DNA of 15,290 nt from Asaia bogorensis (GTDB lineage Bacteria > Pseudomonadota > Alphaproteobacteria > Acetobacterales > Acetobacteraceae), in assembly GCA_945871455.1 (NCBI GenBank), contig CAMBXJ010000043.1:1-15290 (forward strand). Direction: 5' to 3'. A program made the position numbers and the translations under genes. Below the pieces are notes generated by a model, which saw only the letters and a program-made list of their open reading frames with translations, was not told the origin of the DNA and did not search any database. Shown here one piece after another: positions 1 through 6,305 of the stretch (position 1 is the first letter of the stretch; every line of letters starts with the position of its first letter).

Positions 1-719
1 AACTGATCGACCTCGGGATTGCCGCTTTCCATCAGCCGGTCGCCTGGTCCGGACCAGATGATGCGCCCCTTGTGGATCATCGCCGCCGCATCGCCGATGC
101 GGCGCGCGCTCGCCATGTCGTGCGTGATGGCGACCGCGGTGCTACCCAGGTCTTTCACGCATTCGACGATCAGCCCGTCGATGATCGCCCCCATGATCGG
201 ATCGAGCCCGGTGGTCGGCTCATCGAAGAACAGGATGTCAGGGTGCGCGGCGATGGCCCGGGCGAGCGCCACCCGCTTTTGCATCCCGCCGGACAATTCG
301 GCCGGCGACAGATCCCGCACGGTGTCGGCCAATCCGACCTGGCTGAGGAAACCGACGGCGTGGTCCCGCCCGTCCGATCGCCGGATTTTTTTCTGCGCGA
401 TCAGGCCGAATGTCACGTTTTCCCAGACCGGCAGGCTGTCGAACAAAGCGCCGTTCTGGAACAGCATGCCGATGCGGGATCGGATCGCGGTGCGCTCCTG
501 AGTCGGCAGTCGGGTGATGTCCGTCCCGTCGATTTCGACCGTGCCGGAATCCGGCTCGATAATGCCGAGAATACATTTCAGCAGCACCGACTTCCCGGAG
601 CCGGACCCGCCGATAATCACCATGGAGGTCTTCGGCATCACGTCCAGATCGACGCCGTCCAGCACGATCTTGTCGCCGAACGTCTTGCGCAGCCCGCGCA
701 CGCGGATTTTCGGAATCAT
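1..719 (-). CDS. mlaF: MlaF-type phospholipid ABC transporter ATP-binding protein (3' end beyond window)
   Basis: Cytoplasmic ATPase subunit of an Mla/MCE-type ABC system, which moves phospholipids between inner and outer membrane. I translated the minus strand from the ATG at 719; 239 codons are visible and the frame runs off the left edge, so roughly 20-30 residues should be missing. Visible motifs: Walker A GGSGSGKS (residues 37-44), Q-loop in MLFQNGALFD (about 85-94), ABC signature LSGGMQKR (142-149), Walker B ILFFDEP (162-168) followed by TTGLDPIMG, and switch histidine in AITHD (H200). The NGALFDSLPVWENV stretch and DEPTTGLDPI are typical of MlaF/Ttg2A rather than sugar or amino-acid importers. 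No strong Shine-Dalgarno precedes 719 and no in-frame ATG lies just upstream, so the exact start is uncertain. Permease (mlaE) and MCE (mlaD) genes would be expected beyond the left edge; being first in its operon matches the mlaFED order. Confidence 0.88.
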   Translation of the reverse strand, partial: MIPKIRVRGLRKTFGDKIVLDGVDLDVMPKTSMVIIGGSGSGKSVLLKCILGIIEPDSGTVEIDGTDITRLPTQERTAIRSRIGMLFQNGALFDSLPVWENVTFGLIAQKKIRRSDGRDHAVGFLSQVGLADTVRDLSPAELSGGMQKRVALARAIAAHPDILFFDEPTTGLDPIMGAIIDGLIVECVKDLGSTAVAITHDMASARRIGDAAAMIHKGRIIWSGPGDRLMESGNPEVDQ

Positions 720-1053
720 GGGAGCCGCGGGCTGGGTGTCATGGGCGGGTTCATACGGCCTTCTGGCATGGGAAAGGGGGCGCGCGCTACCCGGTTGCGT
801 CAATGCCGGTGGCGACGACGCCCGGTGCGCCCGGGGTCCGCGTTGCCGTCCGGACCGTCCGACGATCGCGATGCACCGCCCGACCCGACCATCACGTTGG
901 ACGAACCATCCCGTGGTGACGACAAGCGACTGAGTAGTTTCCGAGTCTGACCGATCTGTACTGGCTATGGGTAGGATCACTCAGCCTCCACCGGAAGACC
1001 GTCAGATGCTGTCCGGGCGTCAACCAGGCGGCCCTTTGGAAGGTATCAAACCA
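720..1053. other. Divergent intergenic region between mlaF-like gene and oleate hydratase
   Basis: About 330 bases with no gene I can support. It must contain the promoters for both flanking genes, but I found no convincing -35/-10 pair on either strand. The open frames that cross it read through the antisense of the ATPase gene and have shadow-like composition. The hydratase frame is open from an ATG at 967, but the better ribosome binding site (GGAAGG at 1038-1043) sits before the ATG at 1054. An 8-bp palindrome (GTCCGGAC, 848-855) is probably chance in this GC-rich stretch. Confidence 0.5.
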
Positions 1054-2625
1054 ATGCGAGCGCGATCGAAGGCCTATTTCGTCGGCGGTGGCATCGGATC
1101 CCTGGCCGCCGCCGCGTTCATGATTCGTGACGGTGGGTTCCCAGGTGCCGACATAACGATCCTAGAAGCCGCCTCGCGCCTGGGCGGCAGCCTGGACGCG
1201 GCCGGCGATCCCGTGCGCGGCTATGCATTGCGCGGCGGGCGTATGCTGACCACCGACAATTATGAGTGCACATGGGACCTGTTCAGACAGATCCCTTCGA
1301 TCAGCCACGCGGGGAAATCGGTCTACGACGAAACGATGGAGTTCAACGAGCACCATAAGGCCGATTCGATGGCCCGCCTGGTCGACCGGCGCCGCACCAA
1401 GATCGCCGTGACCTCCATGGGTCTGTCGATGCAGGACCGCGTGGAGTTGCTGAAATTGAGCAACGCGGATGAAGCCGAAATGGGCAACAACCGTATCACG
1501 GATTGGCTCTCCCCCGCGTTTTTCGAGACCGAATTCTGGTACATGTGGGTCACGACATTCGCGTTCCAGCCCTGGCACAGCGCGGTGGAACTGCGCCGCT
1601 ATCTGCATCGCTTCATGCTGGAATTCTCCCGCATCGAGACGTTGGGCGGGGTGAAGCGCACCATCTTCAATCAATACGACTCTCTGGTTTTGCCCTTGCA
1701 GACATGGTTGCGGGCGCAAGGCGTGAACCTTGTCACGAACTGCACCGTCACCGACGTCGATCACCGGATCATCGACGGGCTGTTTCGGGTGACCGAGCTG
1801 CATAACCTATGTGATGGCAAGGCCGAGAGCATCGTCGTGAACGCCGACGACCTGGTCTTCATCCAGAACGCGTCGATGACCGATGCGTCCAGCTTCGGTT
1901 CCATGACGACCCCGCCGGCGAAGCTGACCAAGGCCGATAGCGGTGGCTGGTCATTGTGGGAGAAGCTGGCGGCGGCGCGACCCGGTTTCGGCAATCCAGC
2001 GATCTTCAACAGTTCCATCGCGCAATCCTGCTGGGAATCTTTCACCGTTACCCTGACGAATACGGCATTTTTCGATGCCATGTTCGCGTTCAGCGGCAAC
2101 GAGGCCGGGACCGGCGGGCTGGTCACATTCAAGGATTCGGCCTGGTTGATGTCGATCGTCCTGGCGCACCAGCCCCATTTCATCGACCAACCGGCCAATG
2201 TGCAGGTGTTCTGGGGATACGCGTTGTTTCCCGACCGGGTCGGCAATTTCGTGGCGAAGCCGATGGACCAGTGCAACGGCGCCGACATCCTGCACGAGCT
2301 GTGCGGGCATTTACGTTTCGATCCGGATACGATTATGGGCGCCAACTGCATTCCATGCCGGCTGCCCTACACAACCGCCGAGTTCATGCCCCGCAAGCAA
2401 GGCGACCGACCGTTGCCGGTTCCTCCCGCAACCCACAACTTCGCATTCATCAGCCAGTTTGTCGAAATCCCGGACGATACCGTCTTTACCGTCGAGTATT
2501 CCGTCCGCGCCGCACAGATCGCCGTCTACACATTGCTCGGGATCACCCGCGCCATTCCCCCGGTCACGCCCCACGACAAATCGCTGCGCACCCGGTTCGA
2601 AGCCTTCGTCAAGGCGTTCGCGTAA
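1054..2625 (+). CDS. Oleate hydratase-family FAD protein (myosin-cross-reactive antigen family)
   Basis: Oleate hydratases add water to the cis-9 double bond of oleic acid to give 10-hydroxystearate, using FAD as a structural cofactor. The protein is 523 residues from the ATG at 1054, chosen because GGAAGG lies 10 bases upstream; an in-frame ATG at 967 would add 29 low-complexity residues. Near the N-terminus is the dinucleotide-binding motif VGGGIGSLAAA (about 10-20), then ITILEAASRLGGSLD with the ribose-binding Glu. The family-specific block RGGRMLTTDNYECTWDLF follows (60-77). Further family hallmarks are FWYMWVTTFAFQPWHSAVEL (161-180), and ASMTDASSFGSM in the middle, resembling the usual NGSMTDNSSYGS. 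In well-studied hydratases the RGGR motif is followed by a catalytic Glu; here it is Met (M64), as I recall for the Rhodococcus-type monomeric subfamily. Length is shorter than the roughly 590-residue staphylococcal enzyme, also fitting that subgroup. Family assignment is firm; activity and substrate are inferred. Confidence 0.88.
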   Translation: MRARSKAYFVGGGIGSLAAAAFMIRDGGFPGADITILEAASRLGGSLDAAGDPVRGYALRGGRMLTTDNYECTWDLFRQIPSISHAGKSVYDETMEFNEHHKADSMARLVDRRRTKIAVTSMGLSMQDRVELLKLSNADEAEMGNNRITDWLSPAFFETEFWYMWVTTFAFQPWHSAVELRRYLHRFMLEFSRIETLGGVKRTIFNQYDSLVLPLQTWLRAQGVNLVTNCTVTDVDHRIIDGLFRVTELHNLCDGKAESIVVNADDLVFIQNASMTDASSFGSMTTPPAKLTKADSGGWSLWEKLAAARPGFGNPAIFNSSIAQSCWESFTVTLTNTAFFDAMFAFSGNEAGTGGLVTFKDSAWLMSIVLAHQPHFIDQPANVQVFWGYALFPDRVGNFVAKPMDQCNGADILHELCGHLRFDPDTIMGANCIPCRLPYTTAEFMPRKQGDRPLPVPPATHNFAFISQFVEIPDDTVFTVEYSVRAAQIAVYTLLGITRAIPPVTPHDKSLRTRFEAFVKAFA

Positions 2626-2668
2626 TTCAAACGGACCGAATCGGCGACTCATGGCGGCAACGGCCGCT

Positions 2669-2757
2669 GTCATCGCGAGCGCAGCGAAGCAATCCAGGGC
2701 AGCCAACAGGTTCGATGACGCCAGGCACCTGGAGTGCTTCGCTGCGTTCGCAATGAC
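2669..2757. repeat. Dispersed REP/MITE-like inverted repeat (29-bp arms)
   Basis: The left arm (2669-2697) and right arm (2729-2757) are reverse complements at 26 of 29 positions, separated by a 31-base loop. Each arm carries the core GCGAGCGCAGCGAAGCAATC or its near complement, a sequence I recognise as a short dispersed repeat found in many bacterial genomes (outer end GTCATTGCGA, inner end ATCCAG). The element has no coding capacity of its own. Its right end lies about 10 bases before the conserved part of the DUF1269 gene and supplies that gene's present start codon. A folded transcript would form a long stable hairpin, so it may also affect readthrough from the oleate hydratase gene. Confidence 0.8.
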
Positions 2758-3186
2758 GCGTGGAACTTGCAGAAGGAATACCTGCTGGAGCTTGAGGACG
2801 CGGTCGTCGCGACGAAGGATGCAGATGGCAAGGTCAGGCTAAACCAGGCCGTTAACCTGTCGGTCGCCGGCGCGATCTCCGGCGGGTTCTGGGGCACCAT
2901 CGTCGGCATGATGTTCCTCAGCCCGCTGTTCGGCGCTGCCATCGGCGCCACCTCGGGTGCGATTTCCGGCGCGCTGACCGATGCGGGGATCGACGACCAG
3001 TTGATGAAGACCCTGGCGGAGAAGATGGAAGCAAACACATCCGCCTTGTTCGTGCTGATCCGCAAGGCGACGCCCGACAAGGTGGTCAAGGAAATCGAGA
3101 AATTCGGCGGCACGATCCTCCAATCCTCGCTGAGTCACGAGGACGAGGTTCGGCTGCAAAAGGCACTGGCCCCGGTCGCCGCCTGA
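2734..3186 (+). CDS. DUF1269 family membrane protein, N-terminus lost to repeat (possible pseudogene)
   Basis: From LQKEYLLELEDAVVATKD onward the 150-residue product matches the DUF1269 family: a short alpha/beta part, a glycine/alanine-rich hydrophobic hairpin (about residues 42-82, with GGFWGTIVGMMFLSPLFGAA), the TDAGIDDQLMK motif, then SALFVLIRKATPDKV and a C-terminal strand-helix ending LSHEDEVRLQKAL. Family members normally begin with about 25 residues forming a first beta strand and helix before LQKEYL. Here that part is absent: the frame opens at GTG 2734 inside the right arm of the inverted repeat, residues 1-8 are repeat-encoded, and an in-frame TGA lies at 2716-2718. No Shine-Dalgarno precedes GTG 2734 or the alternative TTG 2767. 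The body is intact without stops or frameshifts, so decay is recent or a shortened protein is still made. Function is unknown; the family is thought to be membrane-associated. Confidence 0.75.
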   Translation: MLRCVRNDAWNLQKEYLLELEDAVVATKDADGKVRLNQAVNLSVAGAISGGFWGTIVGMMFLSPLFGAAIGATSGAISGALTDAGIDDQLMKTLAEKMEANTSALFVLIRKATPDKVVKEIEKFGGTILQSSLSHEDEVRLQKALAPVAA

Positions 3187-3188
3187 TC

Positions 3189-3227
3189 GGACAGACCCTT
3201 TTCCCGGTGTCGGGAAAGAGCCTGTCC
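3189..3227. terminator. Imperfect hairpin between convergent genes, candidate bidirectional terminator
   Basis: TTTCCCG (3200-3206) and CGGGAAA (3211-3217) form a perfect 7-bp stem with a GTGT loop. Outer arms GGACAG (3189-3194) and CTGTCC (3222-3227) extend it after an internal mismatch region. It lies in the 51-base gap between the stops of the DUF1269 gene and the minus-strand LLM oxidoreductase. Neither side has a U tract, so intrinsic termination would be weak. Confidence 0.4.
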
Positions 3228-3237
3228 CGCGGAGCCT

Positions 3238-4191
3238 TCAGGCCGCGACCTTCACCGGTTTCGGCCATCGCGCGGCCATCCGCGGCAGCACCTCTTCCAC
3301 CAGGCGTTTGGTCTGCGCGTACATGTCGGCATCGCCCTGCGCCGCCGGACGCAGGATGAACTTCGAAGCACCCGCTTCGACATAGGCGGACAGGCGTTCC
3401 AGGATCTCGTCGGCGCCGCCAATGGCGAAATAGTCGGCCGCGTCCCGGCCGGTGCGGGCCTTGTACTGCTCCATGATCTTCGCCATGCCCGGATCGTCCG
3501 CCTTGCCGAACCGATACGCGAGCGCCGCCCCGTAATGATCATCATCGATGGTGCGGCCATTGGCGATGGCGCCCGCCTTGATCCCGGCGATAACCTTGCC
3601 CACGGTTTCGGCGGTTTCCGCGCCCGCCTGCCAACCGGTGCCATACTTGGCCGTGCGCTTGATCGCGGCGTCCGATGACCCGCCGATCCACATCGGCAGG
3701 TCCGCCTGCACCGGCAGCGGAGAGATCGACGCCCCGTTCAACTGGAAATGCCGGCCCTTGAAGTCCAGCTTCTCGCCGGCCCAGAGGCGGCTGATGATCT
3801 CCAGCGCTTCATCGGTTTTCCGGCCCCTTGTGGTGGGGTCCAGATTCATCGTGGTCCATTCCGGCCCACGCGGGCTGCCGATGCCGAATCCCGGCAGCAG
3901 CCGGCCGGACGACAGCAGGTCCAACGTCGCGCATTGCTTGGCCAGCAACACCGGCTCCCGCATCGCCACGGAAACCACGTTCACGCCAAACTTGACCCGT
4001 TTGGTCCGCCCTGCAATGGCGGCCAGGGCCATCATGCATTCCAGGATCGGGGTGCGGCTGACCAGCCGGTCGGTCTGCCAGATCGAGTCGATCCCTCCCG
4101 CCTCACACAGATCCACCCAGCGCCAGAACCCGTCCGTGGTGTCGAACGGATATTCCTGCAGGCCCACGCCCGCCGCGATGGCTCGTGCCAT
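3238..4191 (-). CDS. LLM class flavin-dependent oxidoreductase
   Basis: A 317-residue luciferase-like (LLM, F420/FMN-type TIM barrel) oxidoreductase, probably cytosolic, using reduced flavin or F420. Typical features are GGIDSIWQTDRLVSRTP (about 31-48), the barrel strand VKFGVNVVSVAMREPVLLAKQCATLDLLSSGRL (about 65-98) and GFGIGSPRGPEW. RGRKTDEALEIISRLW, the FKGRHFQL element and PMWIGGSSDAAIKRTAKYGTGW follow. This arrangement (RxxxxDEAlxiirrLW, fxGrhf, PvwiGG.s) is diagnostic of the superfamily, but substrate cannot be read from sequence. The start ATG at 4191 is only three bases downstream of the stop of the CMD gene, so the two are almost certainly co-transcribed and translationally coupled. 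Partner chemistry, such as oxygenation of a lactone or aromatic-derived compound, is inference from context only. Confidence 0.9.
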   Translation of the reverse strand: MARAIAAGVGLQEYPFDTTDGFWRWVDLCEAGGIDSIWQTDRLVSRTPILECMMALAAIAGRTKRVKFGVNVVSVAMREPVLLAKQCATLDLLSSGRLLPGFGIGSPRGPEWTTMNLDPTTRGRKTDEALEIISRLWAGEKLDFKGRHFQLNGASISPLPVQADLPMWIGGSSDAAIKRTAKYGTGWQAGAETAETVGKVIAGIKAGAIANGRTIDDDHYGAALAYRFGKADDPGMAKIMEQYKARTGRDAADYFAIGGADEILERLSAYVEAGASKFILRPAAQGDADMYAQTKRLVEEVLPRMAARWPKPVKVAA

Positions 4192-4194
4192 GGG

Positions 4195-4767
4195 TCAGGC
4201 CTCCGCCGCCGGAGGAACCTTGCCGTCGGGCGGCCAGGCGGCCGTGCCTTCCTCCAACGGCACGCCAAGGTTGCGCAGCAGGATCGAAAACAGGGTCCAA
4301 TTGCCCATTGCCACGATGAACTCCATCTGTTCGGCCGCATTTGTGATGTGTTTCGTCACCTCGGCCCAGGTTGTGTCGGAGATCGTCTTGCCGGCCAAGG
4401 TTTCATCCGTCGCGGCCAGCACCGCGCGATCCGCCGCCGTCAGCCGGTCGGAATTGCGCCAGTCCCGCACCGCCAGCACATCCTCCGCCGGGATGCCGAC
4501 ACCGGTTGCGACGCGCCAGTGCTGGGTCCATTCGTAAACCGATCCCGTGGCCCAGCCGATGCGCATGATCATCAACTCCCGCAGGCGGGTATCCAGCCGG
4601 TTGCGGTTCATCAGGGTCATGAGCTGGCCGAACACCGCCTTCAGCAATTCGGGGTTGTGCGCCAGGGTGCGGAACGCGCTCAGCCGGCCGAGCCGTTCGG
4701 GGAGTCCGGCTTCGGCGCAGATGCGCTGCGCTTCGTCGATCGACACCAGGGGTATCCGTTGGGTCAT
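4195..4767 (-). CDS. Carboxymuconolactone decarboxylase family protein
   Basis: A 190-residue all-helical protein of the CMD/AhpD-like superfamily. The core RLRELMIMRIGWATGSVYEWTQH (about 61-83) shows the conserved Glu64, Tyr78-Glu79 and His83, but the CxxC pair of true peroxidase-type AhpD proteins is absent (A-T-G-S at that place). Redox activity of the AhpD kind is therefore unlikely; many such proteins sit beside oxidoreductases with unknown roles. The start ATG at 4767 is supported by GGAAGG seven bases upstream. The frame stays open upstream on this strand to 6234, but that part is antisense to the exporter gene and has an Arg/His/Pro-rich shadow composition. First gene of a two-gene operon with the LLM oxidoreductase, divergent from the MFS exporter. 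Confidence 0.88.
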   Translation of the reverse strand: MTQRIPLVSIDEAQRICAEAGLPERLGRLSAFRTLAHNPELLKAVFGQLMTLMNRNRLDTRLRELMIMRIGWATGSVYEWTQHWRVATGVGIPAEDVLAVRDWRNSDRLTAADRAVLAATDETLAGKTISDTTWAEVTKHITNAAEQMEFIVAMGNWTLFSILLRNLGVPLEEGTAAWPPDGKVPPAAEA

Positions 4768-4860
4768 GGTCCGGCCTTCCGCTTTCTTGCGGCGGGATCG
4801 TCCCTCGTACCGCGCTATCCTGCAATACGTCGCTGGGTCTGGTCGCCATCGCGGCATCAT

Positions 4861-4890
4861 GGTGGATTGATTCCACCGGGCCGCAATCAA
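4861..4890. promoter_or_regulatory. Overlapping inverted repeats in divergent promoter gap, candidate operator
   Basis: GGTGGA (4861-4866) and TCCACC (4872-4877) form a 6-bp inverted repeat with a 5-base spacer. Overlapping it, TTGATT (4867-4872) and AATCAA (4885-4890) form a second one with a 12-base spacer. Both lie in the only stretch that can carry promoters for the CMD/LLM operon and the MFS exporter, making a shared regulator plausible. No regulator gene is adjacent. Arms are short, so chance is possible. Confidence 0.3.
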
Positions 4891-4923
4891 GTCAGAAGAC
4901 GGCCGGCGGGAGGATGGAACGGT

Positions 4924-6150
4924 TTGAGCGACGCACGCAGCAGTGGACGGACTGACGCGTCGATCAAGGACCTGTTTGCGATCCAATATGCCAATTTCTG
5001 GCGGCTCTGGTTCGTCGGGTTGGCGTTTTCCATCGTCCGGTGGCTGGAAACCGTGGCCATCGGCATCGTGGTGTATGAGCGCACCGGGTCGGCCTTCACC
5101 GTGGCGATGATGACGATGCTGCGCATGCTGCCGATGGGTCTGTTCGGCGCGTTCCTGGGTGCGTGGGCCGAACGGGTGGAGCGGCGGGCGTCGTTGATCG
5201 GAATGGTGCTGGTGGCGGGAACCAACTCCACGCTGCTGACGGCCCTGGCCTGGTCGGACCGTCTGGAAGTCTGGCACCTGGGCGTTGCCTGTTTCATCAG
5301 CGGGTTGGGTTGGGCCACCGACAATCCGGTGCGCCGCGTCATGATCGGCGATGCGGTGGGGCCTTCTCGGATGGGCATTGCGATGTCGCTGGATGTCGGC
5401 GTCGGCAATGCCAGTCGCATGATCGGCCCCACCGTGTCGGGGTTGCTGCTTGCGGCCTTTGGCATCGTGGGCGCCTTCGCGGCCTGCGTCGTGCTGTACT
5501 GCCTGGCGCTGATCGCGGCCTGGCAGGTGCGCTACCGCAACAGCGAACCGTCGGGCGCCGGGTCGGTCATCGCCCGGATCGTGGATGGGCTGCGCATGGT
5601 CCGCGGCGACGCGCGCCTGATGGGCACCCTGGTGGTCACCATCATCTACAACATTTTCGGCTTCCCGCTGACCAGCATGATCCCGGTTATCGGGCGCGAC
5701 CGGTTGAACCTGGGACCGGAAGGCGTTGGGATCCTGACCAGCATGGAGGGCGTCGGTGCGTTCACCGGAGCGGTTCTGGTCGCGATGTGCGTGCGCCCCG
5801 CCTGGTATGGCAGGGTCTATGTCGGCGGCGTGCTGACCAGCATCACCATGCTGTCGGTGTTCGCGCTGGTTCCGGGACCAGAGTGGGCCGGGGTAGCGCT
5901 CATCTGCTGCGGGCTGGGTGGCGCCGGGTTCGCCACGATGCAGGCGACCCTGGTCTATCTGGCGTCTCCACCGGAAATGCGGTCCCGCATCCTGGGCGTG
6001 CTGTCGGTCTGCATCGGCAGCGCGCCGATCGGATTTTTTGGCGTGGGGCTGCTGGCGGATGCGATCGGTGCCCCCTGGGCCACGGCGGCCACCGGGGCGG
6101 CCGGCTTGCTGGCCATGGCCGCGACGTGGCGGATGTGGCGTTCTCTCTGA
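4924..6150 (+). CDS. MFS transporter (probable exporter)
   Basis: Major facilitator superfamily permease of 408 residues. I count about 10-12 hydrophobic segments beginning with FWRLWFVGLAFSIVRWL. The segment 2-3 loop GAFLGAWAERVERR (about 75-88) resembles MFS motif A (GxxxDrxgrR), common in the enterobactin/macrolide exporter branch (EntS/MFS_3-like). I chose TTG 4924 because GGGAGGA (4908-4914) is a good ribosome binding site nine bases upstream; the next in-frame Met is deep inside the first membrane segments, and the ATG at 4914 is in another frame and stops after 13 codons. The frame is open further upstream, but that sequence is antisense to the neighbouring genes. Divergence from the CMD/LLM operon suggests it exports a substrate or product of that pathway; substrate unknown. 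Confidence 0.88.
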   Translation: MSDARSSGRTDASIKDLFAIQYANFWRLWFVGLAFSIVRWLETVAIGIVVYERTGSAFTVAMMTMLRMLPMGLFGAFLGAWAERVERRASLIGMVLVAGTNSTLLTALAWSDRLEVWHLGVACFISGLGWATDNPVRRVMIGDAVGPSRMGIAMSLDVGVGNASRMIGPTVSGLLLAAFGIVGAFAACVVLYCLALIAAWQVRYRNSEPSGAGSVIARIVDGLRMVRGDARLMGTLVVTIIYNIFGFPLTSMIPVIGRDRLNLGPEGVGILTSMEGVGAFTGAVLVAMCVRPAWYGRVYVGGVLTSITMLSVFALVPGPEWAGVALICCGLGGAGFATMQATLVYLASPPEMRSRILGVLSVCIGSAPIGFFGVGLLADAIGAPWATAATGAAGLLAMAATWRMWRSL

Positions 6151-6305
6151 CCGGGTCGCGAGGATGGGCCGGGGCAATCGTCGCCGGTCCAATATCGTCG
6201 GACGGTGGCGGTTCCGGGGCGGGGCGGGGCGCACCCCGACAACGAAACCGCACCCGCCAGTTCCATTGCCACGCCTTGCGTCGAGGCTGTAGCCCGCCGG
6301 CCGGC

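Noticed and set aside
72..950. Plus-strand open frames over the ATPase gene.
   Set aside because: The minus-strand translation has all ABC ATPase motifs; the plus frames have none.
967..1053. Use of ATG 967 as start of the oleate hydratase.
   Set aside because: The 29 extra residues look non-conserved and the ribosome binding site fits ATG 1054; not fully excluded.
2700..2720. GGTTCGATG resembling a tRNA T-loop.
   Set aside because: No acceptor, D or anticodon stems surround it; it is the loop of the inverted repeat.
3748..4923. Upstream extension of the MFS reading frame on the plus strand.
   Set aside because: It is antisense to the LLM and CMD genes, is rich in Arg/His/Gln/Pro, and a good ribosome binding site precedes TTG 4924.
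4768..6234. Long minus-strand open frame upstream of the CMD start.
   Set aside because: It lies antisense to the clear MFS gene and has low-complexity Arg/His/Asp composition; ATG 4767 has its own ribosome binding site.
6151..6305. Possible terminator between the convergent MFS and binding-protein genes.
   Set aside because: Only short imperfect stems in GC-rich sequence and a self-complementary GCCGGCCGGC; no convincing hairpin plus T tract.
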